Notes: a model not told the origin generated them from the letters alone. Counted from the first letter of the stretch, positions 33,464-44,797 are shown. The stretch is DNA of 64,000 bases from Calliopum simillimum (GCA_951812925.1 OX638369.1:23589329-23653328); one strand, 5' to 3'. Numbers and translations: made by a program.

Positions 33464-35705
33464 CTATCTCTCACTTTTTCGTAAAAGTCCTTCACTTGTC
33501 CTGTGACAACTGCAGCAAGTTTGCACCTGATTTTTTGCGTTACGCTCTCTGACTTTTTTACTTGTATGCCATTGCGCAGCTGCTTCCAAGCAAAGTAACG
33601 TTCATGGAGAGTTTACGTATTTTTTGTCAATTTGGAAAGAGGGAAATTTAAAGGAAATTTTCCAAAAACTAATGGAAAAACACTTACTCTCAACGGATGC
33701 AGGAAATTTGCAAATTGGCCATACCTGTATTGTAATGTCATATATTAAATGTGAAAGTTGAGAAATTCGCTGGAAATGAGCATGACGTTTTTGGAATAAA
33801 GGTGGGGAGTGGTGAGTGAATTCACACATTCTACGCTTAACAATTGGGTAATTTATTTTGAGACCAGCAAAGAGTTTAAAACAAAATTAGAAACATTTAA
33901 AAATGCTCTATGAAAAATGACACACATGGGAAATTACGTTTAATCCTGTGGGAAATTTATATCAACCGGTAAAATCGAATTATGGAAAAAATCATTTATT
34001 TATATCTGGCAAATGTTACTTTTTATAAAATGTCAACATATGTATGTGTAGATGGATTTCTTTAATTAATTGCTATTCGAATAGGGTTAAGAATGCATTA
34101 GTGAAGATTGTTTTTATTTTCGAGAAACAGTTGAATGGTTTTGTATAAAAATAATCTAAAGAGACATGACATAACTCCCAACTACAGACTCTGCTCAACA
34201 TGAATAATACTTTCTACAAAAACATACACCATATAAATTTGCGCGAATTTTATATGTTCTCAGATCATTAGGGATTAACCAAGGTTATCCATATTTCAAG
34301 TAATTATTTATAGCCTTTTATTTTATCCAGTATTTTCCCGATACAAGCTTACAACTCATGAATATAATCCACAATAGTGCAGGAAGGAAGTTCTTATATA
34401 ACATTTCTACTGGGAGTTCTAGGGTACAGTCAATGTTTAGACAGCTCTTTCCTTATAATTTTTAAGGCATTATTTTTCTCTACGCACGGAAAAGCGTAAA
34501 CGTAGTTTTTTAACAAAGAGCAACACTGTCCACACGCGCGATCTTTAACTACTCGCAACAGTCTGTTGTCAAACTTTCAATAAGTATGTATATACTTTTT
34601 GACCCTAACGAGTCTTGCCGTCTCGCTTACTCTTATGCAGAATAAACGGCTGACAATAGCTGAAAGTGAATTTCCAACTTGACACTTTAGAAAGTCTAAA
34701 CTTCAAGTTGAAAATATCTTCATTCGTTGAAAATTAACCATGCAGTAAGCAACTGCAGCTCTTTATATTTGTGCACTCTCATTTTAATCGTTAATTTTAT
34801 AAAGTTTATGTATCAATAAAAGTAAAACTAACTTAAACCAATGTCTTCTAGGTTATCCTTTTCATGGACAATTCTTAATTGATCACGTAAAAGCAAAGAC
34901 AATTCATCGCTTCCCCACGAAGTGTCATTTTTGCCAACAGCAGCTATTCCAGCTCATAAAAGGCAACTTTCAAAGTGACCACAGGTCTCCCACAGTGTTT
35001 CCTGGTCTGAGAAGTAGACTCATGTTCAACGGCAGAGACTTTCCATCGCCATCGTGTGTATGCCCAGTGAGCTAAGAGCGTCTCTACAATCATTGTAGCA
35101 TCGGCAGCTGAAGCGGAGTCTTATCAAAGGTGTAGCCATGAAATTTTATAAATGGTGAAAACTATAAATTTGGTCCCAGACCAAACAATATGAACTTTGA
35201 TATGTCTGGTTAGGGGGTGTGTCTTTTTCGAAAGGCGTGGTGAAGGCGATCAGTATTAGTCTCCATGAAATATTATCTCCAGTGTATTTGCTAATCATAT
35301 GTGGCAATTACGTAGCTTCCGTTCTTATATTTAATTAACCAGATCTATCGCAGTCTCATGCCCGTCATATTATGTCTTATTTCTTAAACTCATACATTGA
35401 TCCCATTTTCTGACGAATTTTAGTCTGGATCTAACGAACTATATATCATTATCATTTTATAAATGAGCAAAGAAAATCAGTCAGTTCCTGCTTCCATGCA
35501 TTAACCTCAACATATTCGCATGACTTAATTTTTGTTTGAAAGATTTTCCTTTTTTAAATGGGCTGTGCGACGCTCATAAATAGCAAAATGACTCTCACGG
35601 ATTAACCACTGCATCTATTTTCATGATATTTGGTATTGAGGTAAAATGCACTCTAAGAAAGTATATAAAAAACTATTCTTGCGTAGTCTGCGCCACTTTT
35701 TTAAA
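33464..35705. other. Spacer, one compositionally richer segment at 34.85-35.12 kb
   Basis: Most of this is ordinary AT-rich DNA. The segment 34850-35130 is noticeably less AT-rich and less repetitive than its surroundings. I translated parts of it on both strands and found neither a continuous frame nor a family I recognise. Confidence 0.4.
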
Positions 35706-35917
35706 GAGAAAATGCGCAGACGATCATTTTGCGTAATGATAGTTCTCGTTCTTACACATCGGCTGAAAAAAACGAGTATTTGAGCACTCAAAAGATCGAA
35801 TTGGTGAGTCATCAGCCTTATAGTTCTGACATGGGACCCAATAAATTTTTAATGTTTTCAAGAATCAAAAATCAGATGCATGGACAACGACAAAAAAGGC
35901 GATCGCACGACGTTTGA
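35706..35917 (+). pseudogene. mariner transposase fragment, second family
   Basis: The plus frame gives TIILRNDSSRSYTSAE, then LSTQKIELVSHQPYSSDMGP, then NKFLMFSRIKNQMHGQR. This corresponds to the mariner block from the second catalytic Asp (normally HDNASSHTSA) to the third (normally PYSPDLAP.DFFLF) and the following IK.K.RGQR. Both catalytic positions are damaged: HDN reads as RND, and the final D of the third block reads as K. It is a short, old fragment. Stops upstream (35640-35705) break any longer frame, and I see no terminal repeats. Its sequence differs from the mariner at 14.9 kb. Confidence 0.7.
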
Positions 35918-35929
35918 AAAAATTTACCC

Positions 35930-36398
35930 TAATAAAATTATAAACATTTCATTTATCATGAAAATTTGCATCGGAAAACACTAGACGAACTATATTCCAG
36001 AAACTTAAAAGCTATCTTACTGACTTTGTTTTTTTTTAGCTGCAATATTTTTTTTCCAGTACTTCAATACTGTCTTAAGAAAAGTATATTCTCACAACTC
36101 CAAATTGACAAGAAGTTTTTCCAGTGTCTATTGGTGATAAAAAAGCATTCAACTTAATGTATCAATCTTAACTGGGTAGATCCTATCGATTCCCATTCAA
36201 GTAGATTGTTCTCATTGGGTAATTACTTATTACGAAATATGTTATTGTATTAAAAATAAAAAATCCCATGCCATTGCTTAAATGCGAACTTATTTTAAAA
36301 AATGAACCTTGAAATCAAAATATTAAATAACTTTTACGATTTCCACACAAAAATCGCTTTTCAGATGATCCAAGCATCTTTTAATTCAATATCTCCAT
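35930..36398. other. Spacer; right part duplicated at 37.6 kb
   Basis: No gene. About 36250-36400 resembles 37560-37675, which matters for reading the insertion site of the next element. Confidence 0.5.
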
Positions 36399-36401
36399 GT
36401 A

Positions 36402-37293
36402 GAGTAGAACGGGGTAATGTCGTGCGCTGGCTGTTTTAGCCCAAAGAATTGAATGATTTACCAACTGTTCGTAAGCTACTGTTCGTAAGCTAGGGACCTG
36501 CTGACCTACTGACCTTATGCATATAATACTAGCAATTTTCACCAGTTCGTCTCTACAGAGCAACCTTTTTTTCAAAACGCACGCTTTCGGGACGATAAAA
36601 GTGTTTTTTCATCGGGTCAGAAAAATAATTTTTCTTGCGGGAAAATATACCAGGTAAGTGTTTTCTGAAACGAAATATCCTGCCAAAGAAAAGGAGTATT
36701 TAGTTTTCGAAAAAAATTTTGGGCTTTACCGAGTTATCGAAGTTGACCTTTAAAACGACCATTGGGGTAATGTCGTGCACATTCACTTACACAAACACAA
36801 TTCCTCGCTACACAAATGTTGTTACATATGGATGTAACCAATGAAATTTTCTTTCGATCGGATGCTTACTCGTTGCATTCGCTTGAGATGTACGGCTTTA
36901 CGAGCATGTCAAAGTTGAGTGCACAACATTGCCCCGTTCTACTCTACACAACATATTATGTACTTCACACTTGTATAATAATGAATAAATACATGATAAT
37001 GCTAAATCTCCTCTAATAGAACCACTACCTATCATTTCTCACACATGTTGGTACCTTTACTATGCTCGGAAAACAATGCACGACATTACCCCACAAATTT
37101 TGAGGGGGGTAATGTCGTGCACATTTTTTTTTTCTTCACTTACACAAACACAATTTCTCTCTACACAAATGTTGTAACACATGGATGTAACCAATGAAAT
37201 TATCTTTCGATGCTTACTCATCGCATTTGGTTGAGATGTACGGCTTTACGAGCATGTCAAAGTTGAGTGCACGACATTGCCCCGTTCTACTCT
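36402..37293. mobile_element. TA-flanked inverted-repeat element with GAGTAGAACGGGG ends
   Basis: The left end GAGTAGAACGGGGTAATGTC (36402-36421) is matched by inverted copies at 36925-36944 and, at the outer end, 37274-37293. TA lies outside each (36400-36401, 36945-36946, 37294-37295). The right-terminal part is duplicated: 36781-36946 and 37131-37295 are near-identical (TTCACTTACACAAACACAAT ... TACGGCTTTACGAGCATGTC). The core GGGGTAATGTCGTGCAC also recurs inside at 36764-36780, inverted at about 37077-37092 and direct at 37106-37122. I see no transposase. The unoccupied sister site near 37675 supports true mobility. Confidence 0.8.
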
Positions 37294-37295
37294 AC

Positions 37296-37784
37296 TAGTT
37301 TAGATTATTACAAGTGAAATTAGAATTAATTTCTCAATATCCTTTAACAAGTTTTTCAGTAACTTTTCATTTCTAAGGTCAAGATCATGAACAAGAACAA
37401 GATCAAGATAGCAACCAAGACTAACCACTTCGAGATTAGTTTTGCTCTATATCGTCAGGTGAATCTCATCGACTTTCAATTAAGAACTTGGATACTTAGT
37501 TTCTATTACATTCTTAAGTCAAAAAGATCTCATGCTATTCGTATATATATTTCTTGAGTTGGATGCTTATCAAAAGGAATATAATAATACCAAAATAACA
37601 CAGAGTCTGAAGATTTTCATACAAAAGTTTATTTTCAAATGCTGCAGGCATCTCTTTAACTCAATTTCTACGTATACTAGTGTAGATTATCACAAGTTAA
37701 ATACGAATTAATGTGTAATCTCGTGTAAATTAGCGAATATTAAACGCATTGCATATGCAATTAGGTATACAAACACAGCCCTTG
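37296..37784. other. Duplicate of the insertion-site region, unoccupied
   Basis: Sequence at about 37640-37710 (CATCTCTTTAACTCAATTTC, then CGTATACTAGTGTAGATTAT) parallels the two flanks of the preceding element: CATCTTTTAATTCAATATCT before it and ACTAGTTTAGATTATTACAA after it. A single TA (37675-37676) stands where the element lies in the other copy. Confidence 0.65.
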
Positions 37785-38420
37785 AGACAAACAGTAGCAG
37801 CAGCAACAACAACAACAACAACAAAAACATCACCAATAACAAAAAACGTCAATAGAGATAACATGATGCTGCATTATGCAATTGCAGCAACATAAAGGTA
37901 GCAGCGACAACTTCAGAGGGTCCGTCACAAAACGATGATGATGACGATGCGCTCGTGCAATTCGACATTTCATGTCATGAAATTGCGACGCATTTCCCAC
38001 GTTTTCAATGTTACGACGTACCCATACAGGCAAACTCGCATGCAAACGTCATAAGGGCCCAAATGCGGGCAAATGACAAAACGAATGAATACCCAACTAA
38101 ACGATTGAATGAATGAATGAATGAATGGTTGACTGCTTTGTTAGTTGTTGGATAGTTGGACGCAGAGACAAGATAAAGAACACAGCGGAATAAACGTGGC
38201 GGTCGGTCTACCAGCAGCGACAGCGGCAGCAGCTAATAATTTTTTTCAGCAGAATCATTAATTTCCCACGGTGCGTTTGATGCATGCCGTGTTGTTGTTC
38301 ATTTTCATTAAAAGGGCGTACGCTCAACAGAAAGGTAAAAAAGCAGCAACAGCGCGGCAATGTAAAACCATTTAATGCCGCAAGTTTTTAGTAGAAAAAG
38401 CAGCGACGAGTAGAACGTTG
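37785..38420. promoter_or_regulatory. CAA/CAG-rich, less AT-rich segment; possible regulatory DNA
   Basis: CAGCAGCAACAACAACAACA at about 37797 is followed by a longer stretch of mixed composition (TGCAATTGCAGCAAC, GATGATGATGACGATGCG, GTGGCGGTCGGTC, CAGCGACAGCGGCAGCAGC) without open frame or transposon signature. In fly genomes such islands amid AT-rich repeats are often conserved non-coding DNA. Nothing here proves function. Confidence 0.3.
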
Positions 38421-39565
38421 CCTATGGTGAAAATTACATTTAAATGTAATGATTTTTAAGAAATTCTATATTTCTTACTTTTTTAAATAGAAGTCTTTAA
38501 TGACTTTTTAAAAGCAGTTAAGAATCGAATATCATATGCCTCGAGACATTTTTCTCAGGCTCGCTAGTACTTAAGAAATTTTTTTGGGTAGTTTTGTTTG
38601 GTAGTTAAAGTTAAAAAATAAGCGTTTTTTTTTTTTCGAAGGGCGTCAATATTACTTTGCAGTTTACACTGAGATATGTCTGGATTGAATTAGAGTCTTA
38701 AAGTTTAAGTTGATTGCACAATTAAATTATTATCAGATATATTTATATTATTGTAAATTTTTATTCCTGATTAAAAAATACGTTTTCATAGATGTATGTA
38801 ACATTTGAATTTTTATAAAAACAAAATTTTTGAAGCGGAAAATGTATTTTAAGTTGTAAGATAAAAATATTTACTTTAGCAAAATTATCCTCGAATTGGT
38901 TGTTGGAGAAGGAAAGTCACGAAACAAGAAAGTCTCAGTGAGAAATCCGTGTCGTGAATAGGATCCCATTCAAAAGTCACAATCAAATTGGCTATATGCT
39001 TCTCTGAAGTTTACTGAATTGCATAACATAAGAGTAGTTCAATTTAAATTTTTATTTTCGAACAGATAAAAAAAATTCTTATGAAAGGAAGAGTCATTAT
39101 ATCAATACTTACTGGTTGCGCATTTTAATTTTTTATCTAATATATAATTAGGATCAAGTCCTCTGAAAAAAGCATCAAAACTAACAAAGTATGAAACAAA
39201 AATGAGATCTTCTTAAGGTTCTTGGATCGGTTTTATATACCAAATCGACTTTCAGTAGCCAGTCTTTAGTAACCATGTTACATAGTTTTACGGTGTTTCA
39301 CTGCTCACTATAAAACAAAAAGTATTTATATGCTACCCTGGGTGTGCGGTAAAATACACAAAGTTTTAAATTTCCCTCCTTATGGTTCAGTCTATCCCTT
39401 TTCGGTACTGCTGTGTTCCTGTAAGCGGCTTAACACTTCTCACTATGAAAAATCTATTATATAATATATATCCCCTGTAGGACCGGCAGAGAAAATTGTC
39501 TCAATATTCCCACCTTTGGTCTAGTTATTTTGTATGTAGACAAAAATGGACTACACCCAAAACTA
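38421..39565. other. Ordinary AT-rich spacer
   Basis: No gene or element recognised. Confidence 0.5.
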
Positions 39566-39589
39566 GAATAAATTCACTTAAATTATCAA

Positions 39590-40165
39590 TTGTACCAAAA
39601 TTGGTCCAAATGTAACGCAAGGTTGGTCATTTTTATCAAAAATGGTCCGAATGTAATGCATAATCCGTCATTAGTACCAAAAGAGGTCCAATTGTGTATC
39701 GATTGTGCTAGTGAAATTATAACTTTACTGACCACGTACTAATTGCAGTAGAGCAAATGATTGTGTATCGGTCTTGCGCTGTGTAGGTAGGCCCAGGTTC
39801 AAATCCTCTACTTGGTCATTTTCAATTCCAATTTTTAAATTTCTATTAATTTGAACACAATTTGTCTAAAGAGTCTTCGGGGCGGAAAATGAAAAATGTG
39901 TCCAACATAGCCGAGATTTAAATTATAAGAAATTTAATAAAAAAAAAATCATTCCTACCGAGATTCAACCTCGGAACTTGATACTCAGATATATAACAAA
40001 CTCTTAAGCTCATTTGTCTATGAAACCTTTTGACGTTTTTGTGTAAAGTTTGTATATTAAATTAAATTCTTTGAAATTTATGAATAAAATAAAAAAAAAA
40101 TTGGCCTTTTACTGGTCCGAATGTTATGCATAAGCAGACAATTGGTTACGCCAAATGACAAACAA
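39590..40165. repeat. Inverted-repeat element with tRNA-like box B motifs
   Basis: The outer inverted ends include ATGGTCCGAATGTAATGCAT (39643-39662, with a similar AATTGGTCCAAATGTAACGC at about 39598) and TGGTCCGAATGTTATGCAT at about 40113; the latter is read in the same direction, so the terminal arrangement is mixed. Inside, the left part has GGTTCAAATCC (39793), a good polymerase III box B. The right part, read on the minus strand, has AGTTCCGAGGTTGAATCTCG (around 39960-39980). The two modules, each followed by TAGG/TTGG..AATGATTTT-like sequence, are inverted copies. A SINE-derived palindrome is possible. I do not call a functional tRNA because the T-stem at 39793 does not pair properly. 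Confidence 0.4.
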
Positions 40166-41949
40166 TGTAAGACGTTATTAGAACTTTATATGTGATGGGA
40201 CCATAATTTGGAGTAGTCGGTTTCTCCCTTGAAGGCTCGTTCATTTTTATTTAGTGTAAGAATGTCAATTCCGAAAGTGTATTTTGCCTTTAAGGGCGTG
40301 GTACTGTCCAATAATATCCTGTAATAAAGATTTAGTCTATTTCTATACCAAATTTTATAAAAATCAGTGCAGCGGCTTAGCTGTGAGAAGAAAATTTTTT
40401 TTAAGGACGCACTTTTTAAAAAAAGAAGGCAAACTCTTGTTATTTGCAAAAGAATCTTTTACACTTTCCCTACTTTTGGGGTTTGATCTCAACTCTAAAT
40501 CTATATCTTTTCATACTAGAGCGTTTTGTCTAAGTCAGTGGGATCTTAAATCCTAAGTTGCTGTTTTTGCATCTAAACAAGTCCACACTATAAGCTTTGC
40601 TGTTTCCAGATCTCTAAAAAAGTCATAAACTCTGCCAAATGAGGACTTCCAGACATTACGTAGCTAAGCAAAAGTACATTTTACTTTTCTTTTTCTATTA
40701 CCAAGTCATCCATTACCCAGATGGTGTATTCGCCTATCATGAAAGTACTGCTGATACTGGTTTGTCCAAACGATATGCTATTTGTTTTATTTTTGTTGAC
40801 TATCAGGTTTAAACCTTCCGTAGTGGAAGTGAAGTCGGAAATTTTTAACTGCAAGGCATGGAAATATTTAAAAAGTATGAAACTTTAGTGTAATTAAAAA
40901 CAGTTTTTGAACAAAGGGGAAAAAATAAATTCATTCATATTTACATAGTTTAAAATCACGTAAGCAAATCATTAATATGAACATTTTTTGGAATTAAAAA
41001 TTTAGTAATTAAAATAAAAAAATATTTCAAGAATAAGATTAAGTAATCATTACCATTACATTGAAAAGTATACCTTACTGTTTCTTATATTCATTGTCAT
41101 TAACTTACCATTACATGCATACAAACATATATCTATCAATAACCTGAATGAATAACCAATAACGAAAAGATTTCAAATGACAACCTGCCAAACAGCCAAT
41201 GTTCTTGAGCTGTCAAAACATTTTAAAAAGACAATAATTCAAATTCTTGTAATTTACAAAATGTCAAAGACTTGAACTGTTTCTTCTATGACAAAGTCAT
41301 AAATTCAAGATCAATTTCCTGTAAAATAAATTAATGAGCGTTTAACATTCATTTACACAGGAGATAGAAGCAACAACAACAACAACAGCAACAACAACTA
41401 AAAAGCGTGTGAAGAACAATTTATAAGAAACACATAAAAACAAAACAAAAAAAAAAGAACTAAAAACTTAAATAGAAAAGAAAAAAGAACGATAAGAAGC
41501 ATAAGGTCTGAAACAGGTTATTCCGCAACATCAACAAGTATCTAAGTAAATGTTGAAGAAACAAGCGGCGGATCAACCTAAACTAAAGCGAAGATAAAGG
41601 TAAATAATTAATGAATGAACATTAAAGGGTTTCGCGCTGAATTTAAATCGAAAGAAGAGGAAATACAACATTAAAAAGAAACCGATAAAAAGGGCACAAT
41701 TCACGCGAAGCTTAAAGATACTCGCAACTATAAACGCACATAGAGATATTCAGTAAAATGAATAACCAAACGAAAGGTATAACGAATTGACAGGCAACAA
41801 AAAAAAAACATAAAAAGAGCGACAATACCAGTCGGTCAGAAGAACGACCAATTGATGAAGCGTCAACGACGACGCACACTTGTTCTTTTGTTGTTGATGT
41901 TGTTGTTGAAAGAAAACTCGAAGTAAAAAATGAGTTAAATTTATACACT
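40166..41949. other. Spacer with scattered repeat scraps and CAA tract
   Basis: GGGCGTGGTACTGTCC near 40299 and ACCAAATTTTATAAAAATCA followed by GCAGCGGCTTAGC at 40348-40380 look like scraps of the dispersed GGGCGTGG-type repeats. (CAA)n lies at 41374-41398. No gene. Confidence 0.5.
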
Positions 41950-42450
41950 TTGGGAGTAGCAGAGTTTTTTTGAGCAAAAGAGCGAGAAATTTACACACCA
42001 AGCGTTGCGCATGCGCACTTTCAATGACCCTCTCTCTCATTTAGTGAACTCTGCGCTCTTTGAGCGTGCGTTGCAATTCCAGTTTTTCTCGGACGCGCTC
42101 AATTTTCGTTCAGCTTCCACAAACACGGACTATTGAACTGACCGACGGAGCACGACCGGTTGTTGCGATGAAGAAAATGCGCTCATCCAACCACTCTATT
42201 TCACCGTCGTTGGCCTGACATGGTAGCCTTTTTCCTAGAGAACACAAACACACACGCAATAAACCATCCAGCCAGCCAGCAAGCAGGTTCCTGTGCCAGC
42301 TCTCGCCGCTCAGTAATTTAGTTCTCAGTTGTTGTGCCGTTATAGCGAACGTATGTGTCGTAGTGCAGCGTGTTGTCGGAAAACAATTTTTTTCTTCTTC
42401 TCTAGTGTTGTGCAGTGAAAAATCAAAAGAAAAAAAAAAGAAATAAATCC
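41950..42450 (+). promoter_or_regulatory. Candidate promoter/CpG-richer region
   Basis: This is the least AT-rich stretch in the window outside repeats. It holds a perfect NRF-1/Erect wing site (42006-42017), a GAGA-type CTCTCTCTC (42030-42038), AGAGCGAGAAA (41978), several GCGCTC/GAGCG motifs (42050-42068), and initiator-like TCAGTT (42325-42330) followed by A-rich 5' UTR-like sequence. NRF-1 sites with GAGA elements are typical of fly promoters (family knowledge). The plus strand is favoured because a possible first exon with splice donor lies downstream near 46.9 kb. No TATA box stands out. Only transcript data could confirm it. Confidence 0.4.
42006..42017. promoter_or_regulatory. NRF-1 / Erect wing binding site
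   Basis: TGCGCATGCGCA is an exact match to the palindromic consensus YGCGCAYGCGCR bound by NRF-1 and its fly homologue Erect wing. Such a 12-bp CG-rich palindrome is unexpected by chance in DNA this AT-rich. Confidence 0.6.
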
Positions 42451-43480
42451 GGAAAAAAATATTATTAATGAAGCAAAAGAGGAAAAATAAAATTGGAGTG
42501 TAGCCGTTAATGTGAAGGATAAAAAGGTTGAAATTCGCAAATTCTTTTATTTGAATTGAGAGTTAAAAATAGAATTCTAGTGCAAAATTCAAAAATAAAA
42601 AAGTTTCCTCAAAAAAGGATGCGCACAAGACAAGTAAAAGGATCTAAGAAAAATTTTATAAAAATTTGTGTTTTTTCTTCACCACTAAATGTTAGCTTGA
42701 AGTCTTACATTATTAATTTTCTTTAAAAAGATAGTGACTCCAAAAACATCCTTTCTTTTTTCGCCTGGCTTAACTTTATTTAGAACTTTTCGTACAAAAA
42801 AAATTCAAAAAAAAAAAATTATTCTGTCACAAAAAACTCGCTGCTGTATACGTGTGTATGTGTGTATGGACCACACCCGCGCGCGTGCACAGGTTTAAAT
42901 ATTTTTCCCCGACAGTTTTCCAGTTTTACAGCAGCAGCACAAGCAGTAAAAGGAATTCAAGTACCAACAGCAAAGAAATTGCAAAAAAAAAATAATTCGG
43001 CACAGCATAACCTCACTAAAGGGAAACAAACGTCAACTTTGCCACTTTATGTGTCAAAAAGTCTTTCTGCTTTGTGCTGTTGCTGTTGTTGTTTTTCTTC
43101 ATTTGCTGTTTCTACACAACAACATACTGCAAAATGTCCTGGAAGCTTATTTGCTAAAAGTAATGGAAAATTACCCGCATCAATGCAGGACTTTTTCATA
43201 AATTCCCTTTTTCGTTTGATGTTTGACAGCTGATAATTTGATTATCTTTTGGGGGAATTTTGAAGTGTCTTACAATGAAAAATTCCCAAAAATTCTCAAA
43301 AATTTACTCTTGTCATAGTTAGTTTTTTAACTTTGTTTCAGAAAATATAGAAACTTCAAAAAAATTTAAGTCAAATTTAAACTACAAAGTAGAAAGAAAA
43401 ATTTCCCCAAAATTAGAGGTTTTGAAAAATTCACTATTCACATCTCATGTCTCATATTTTACGCAAAATATAATTTTGCA
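42451..43480. other. 5' UTR-like A-rich sequence and spacer
   Basis: A-rich DNA follows the candidate promoter. A 123-codon open frame at 42862-43233 includes a six-cysteine run encoded by TGC/TGT triplets and shows no domain, so it is not called as a gene. Confidence 0.4.
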
Positions 43481-43487
43481 TAATTTA

Positions 43488-44470
43488 GTGAAATTTCCCT
43501 AAGATTTTTTTACTTGAATAAACTATAGTTCCTTTTGCAATAAGTATACTTTAATTTCACTGATACTGATCGTATAAATCATAATATTCATTATAGTAGT
43601 TGAAATTATAACGTGCTCAATGCTTGAACAAAAATTTCACACATGAGCTTTCATAAAATTTCGAAATTATATTACTAAACTCTGAACTTGTAAAAAAAAA
43701 ATATTGTCATATAAACACAAAATAAAAAATTTCACAAAAAATTTCCCCAATATTTTTCAAAAGTTTTTTTACTAGAATATTGAAATTTCCAACCACTTTA
43801 TAGCGTCTTATAGCCCATGCTAAGCGGGTGATAAGTTTCCCATAGTAACCTAAAAATTCTGAAAAATTTTCATGCTTGTTGGAGCATATTCCCTTTGACC
43901 ATTTGAGCAAATTTTCCGAAGTAAAGCTTAACTTACTAAATATCTAAGATTCTCATAGCTCTCTAAATTAAATTTCCCAAAAAATTTCCCCGTTATTTTA
44001 ACAAAAAAGTTTTTTCTAGAATATTGAAATTTCAACTGGCAAGTAGCATCATTGAACAACTTATGGTCTACACTGAAAGTATGCTAAATTTCTCACAGTA
44101 AATTTAAGTTCTGTAAAAATTCCTTGCTTAAAAAAGCACTTTCGTTGAAAATTTTCCAAAAAAAAAATTAACTTAGAAAGTACTCCAAACAATCATAGCT
44201 CTCTCAGGTAAATTTCCCAAAAAATTTCTCTTATATTTTTACAAAAAAAAAATTTGGGCCTAGCATATTAAAATTATCGACTGGTAAATAGCAGTAATTG
44301 AGCAATTTATGGCCTATGCTGGAAGTATGCTAAATTTCCCATAATGACTTTTAATTTCTGGTAAGCTTCCGTGTTTCAAAAAGCATTTTGCCATTGACTA
44401 TTTGAGAAAATTTTCCACAGAAAAGATTTACTTACAAAATTCCCGAGTTTCCCATAGCATTATAAACTTT
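43488..44470. repeat. Tandem satellite, about 241-bp unit, four units
   Basis: Units begin with AAATTTCCCAAAAAATTTCC or a variant at about 43488, 43731, 43973 and 44212, giving steps of 239-243 bases. Within each, AGAATATTGAAATTTC, then GGCCTATGCTG(G)AAGTATG, CTAAATTTCCCATA, GAAAATTTTCC and CATAGCTCTCT recur. Drift is substantial and the first unit is the most eroded. Non-coding. Confidence 0.75.
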
Positions 44471-44750
44471 TCTGAAAGTAATTCTTTTGAAGTCGGCATG
44501 ACCTTGAACTAACTTTAAAATAGTACTTTTTGAGACTTTATAAGCTTAGATTTCAAAATTGGAGAAAAATTTGCTTTAAAAAATGTTATCTTACTTTGAC
44601 CTCTAAGAGCAAGTTATGCAAGCAGAACCAAGTTCCCCGAACAAGTTTTGAAAAGTAACAAATGTTATTTATGTACTGTAAGTCTTCACAAAGCGAATAT
44701 CTACTTAAAACATCATTTAACATAGGATAAAATTCTAGTTAGGGTTTTCG

Positions 44751-44797
44751 TATGTATGTTTTCTCCTTTAACCCCTAGGAGGAGCTTAGGGCCATTA
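44751..44797 (-). mobile_element. Very short LINE 3' end (RTE-type family of 20.7 kb)
   Basis: Read on the minus strand this is GGCCCTAAGCTCCTCCTAGG, then GGTTAAAGGAGAA, then AACATACATA. It matches 21239-21280, the last codons, stop and short 3' UTR of the LINE at 20.7 kb. About 46 bases are present, so the copy is severely 5'-truncated. Confidence 0.7.

Noticed and set aside
34480..34640. Possible LTR of a retrotransposon
   Set aside because: No matching second LTR, primer-binding site or polypurine tract was found nearby.
34850..35130. Possible WD-repeat or reverse-transcriptase coding remnant
   Set aside because: Trial translations on both strands gave frequent stops and no motif in correct order.
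35621..35812. Minus-strand open frame overlapping the second mariner fragment
   Set aside because: Shadow of the plus-strand mariner-like reading.
39740..39815. tRNA gene with box B GGTTCAAATCC
   Set aside because: The T-stem does not pair and no proper acceptor stem or box A spacing could be read; treated as tRNA-like repeat.
42862..43233. 123-codon open frame with a six-cysteine run
   Set aside because: The Cys run comes from TGC/TGT triplets; nothing else suggests a protein.
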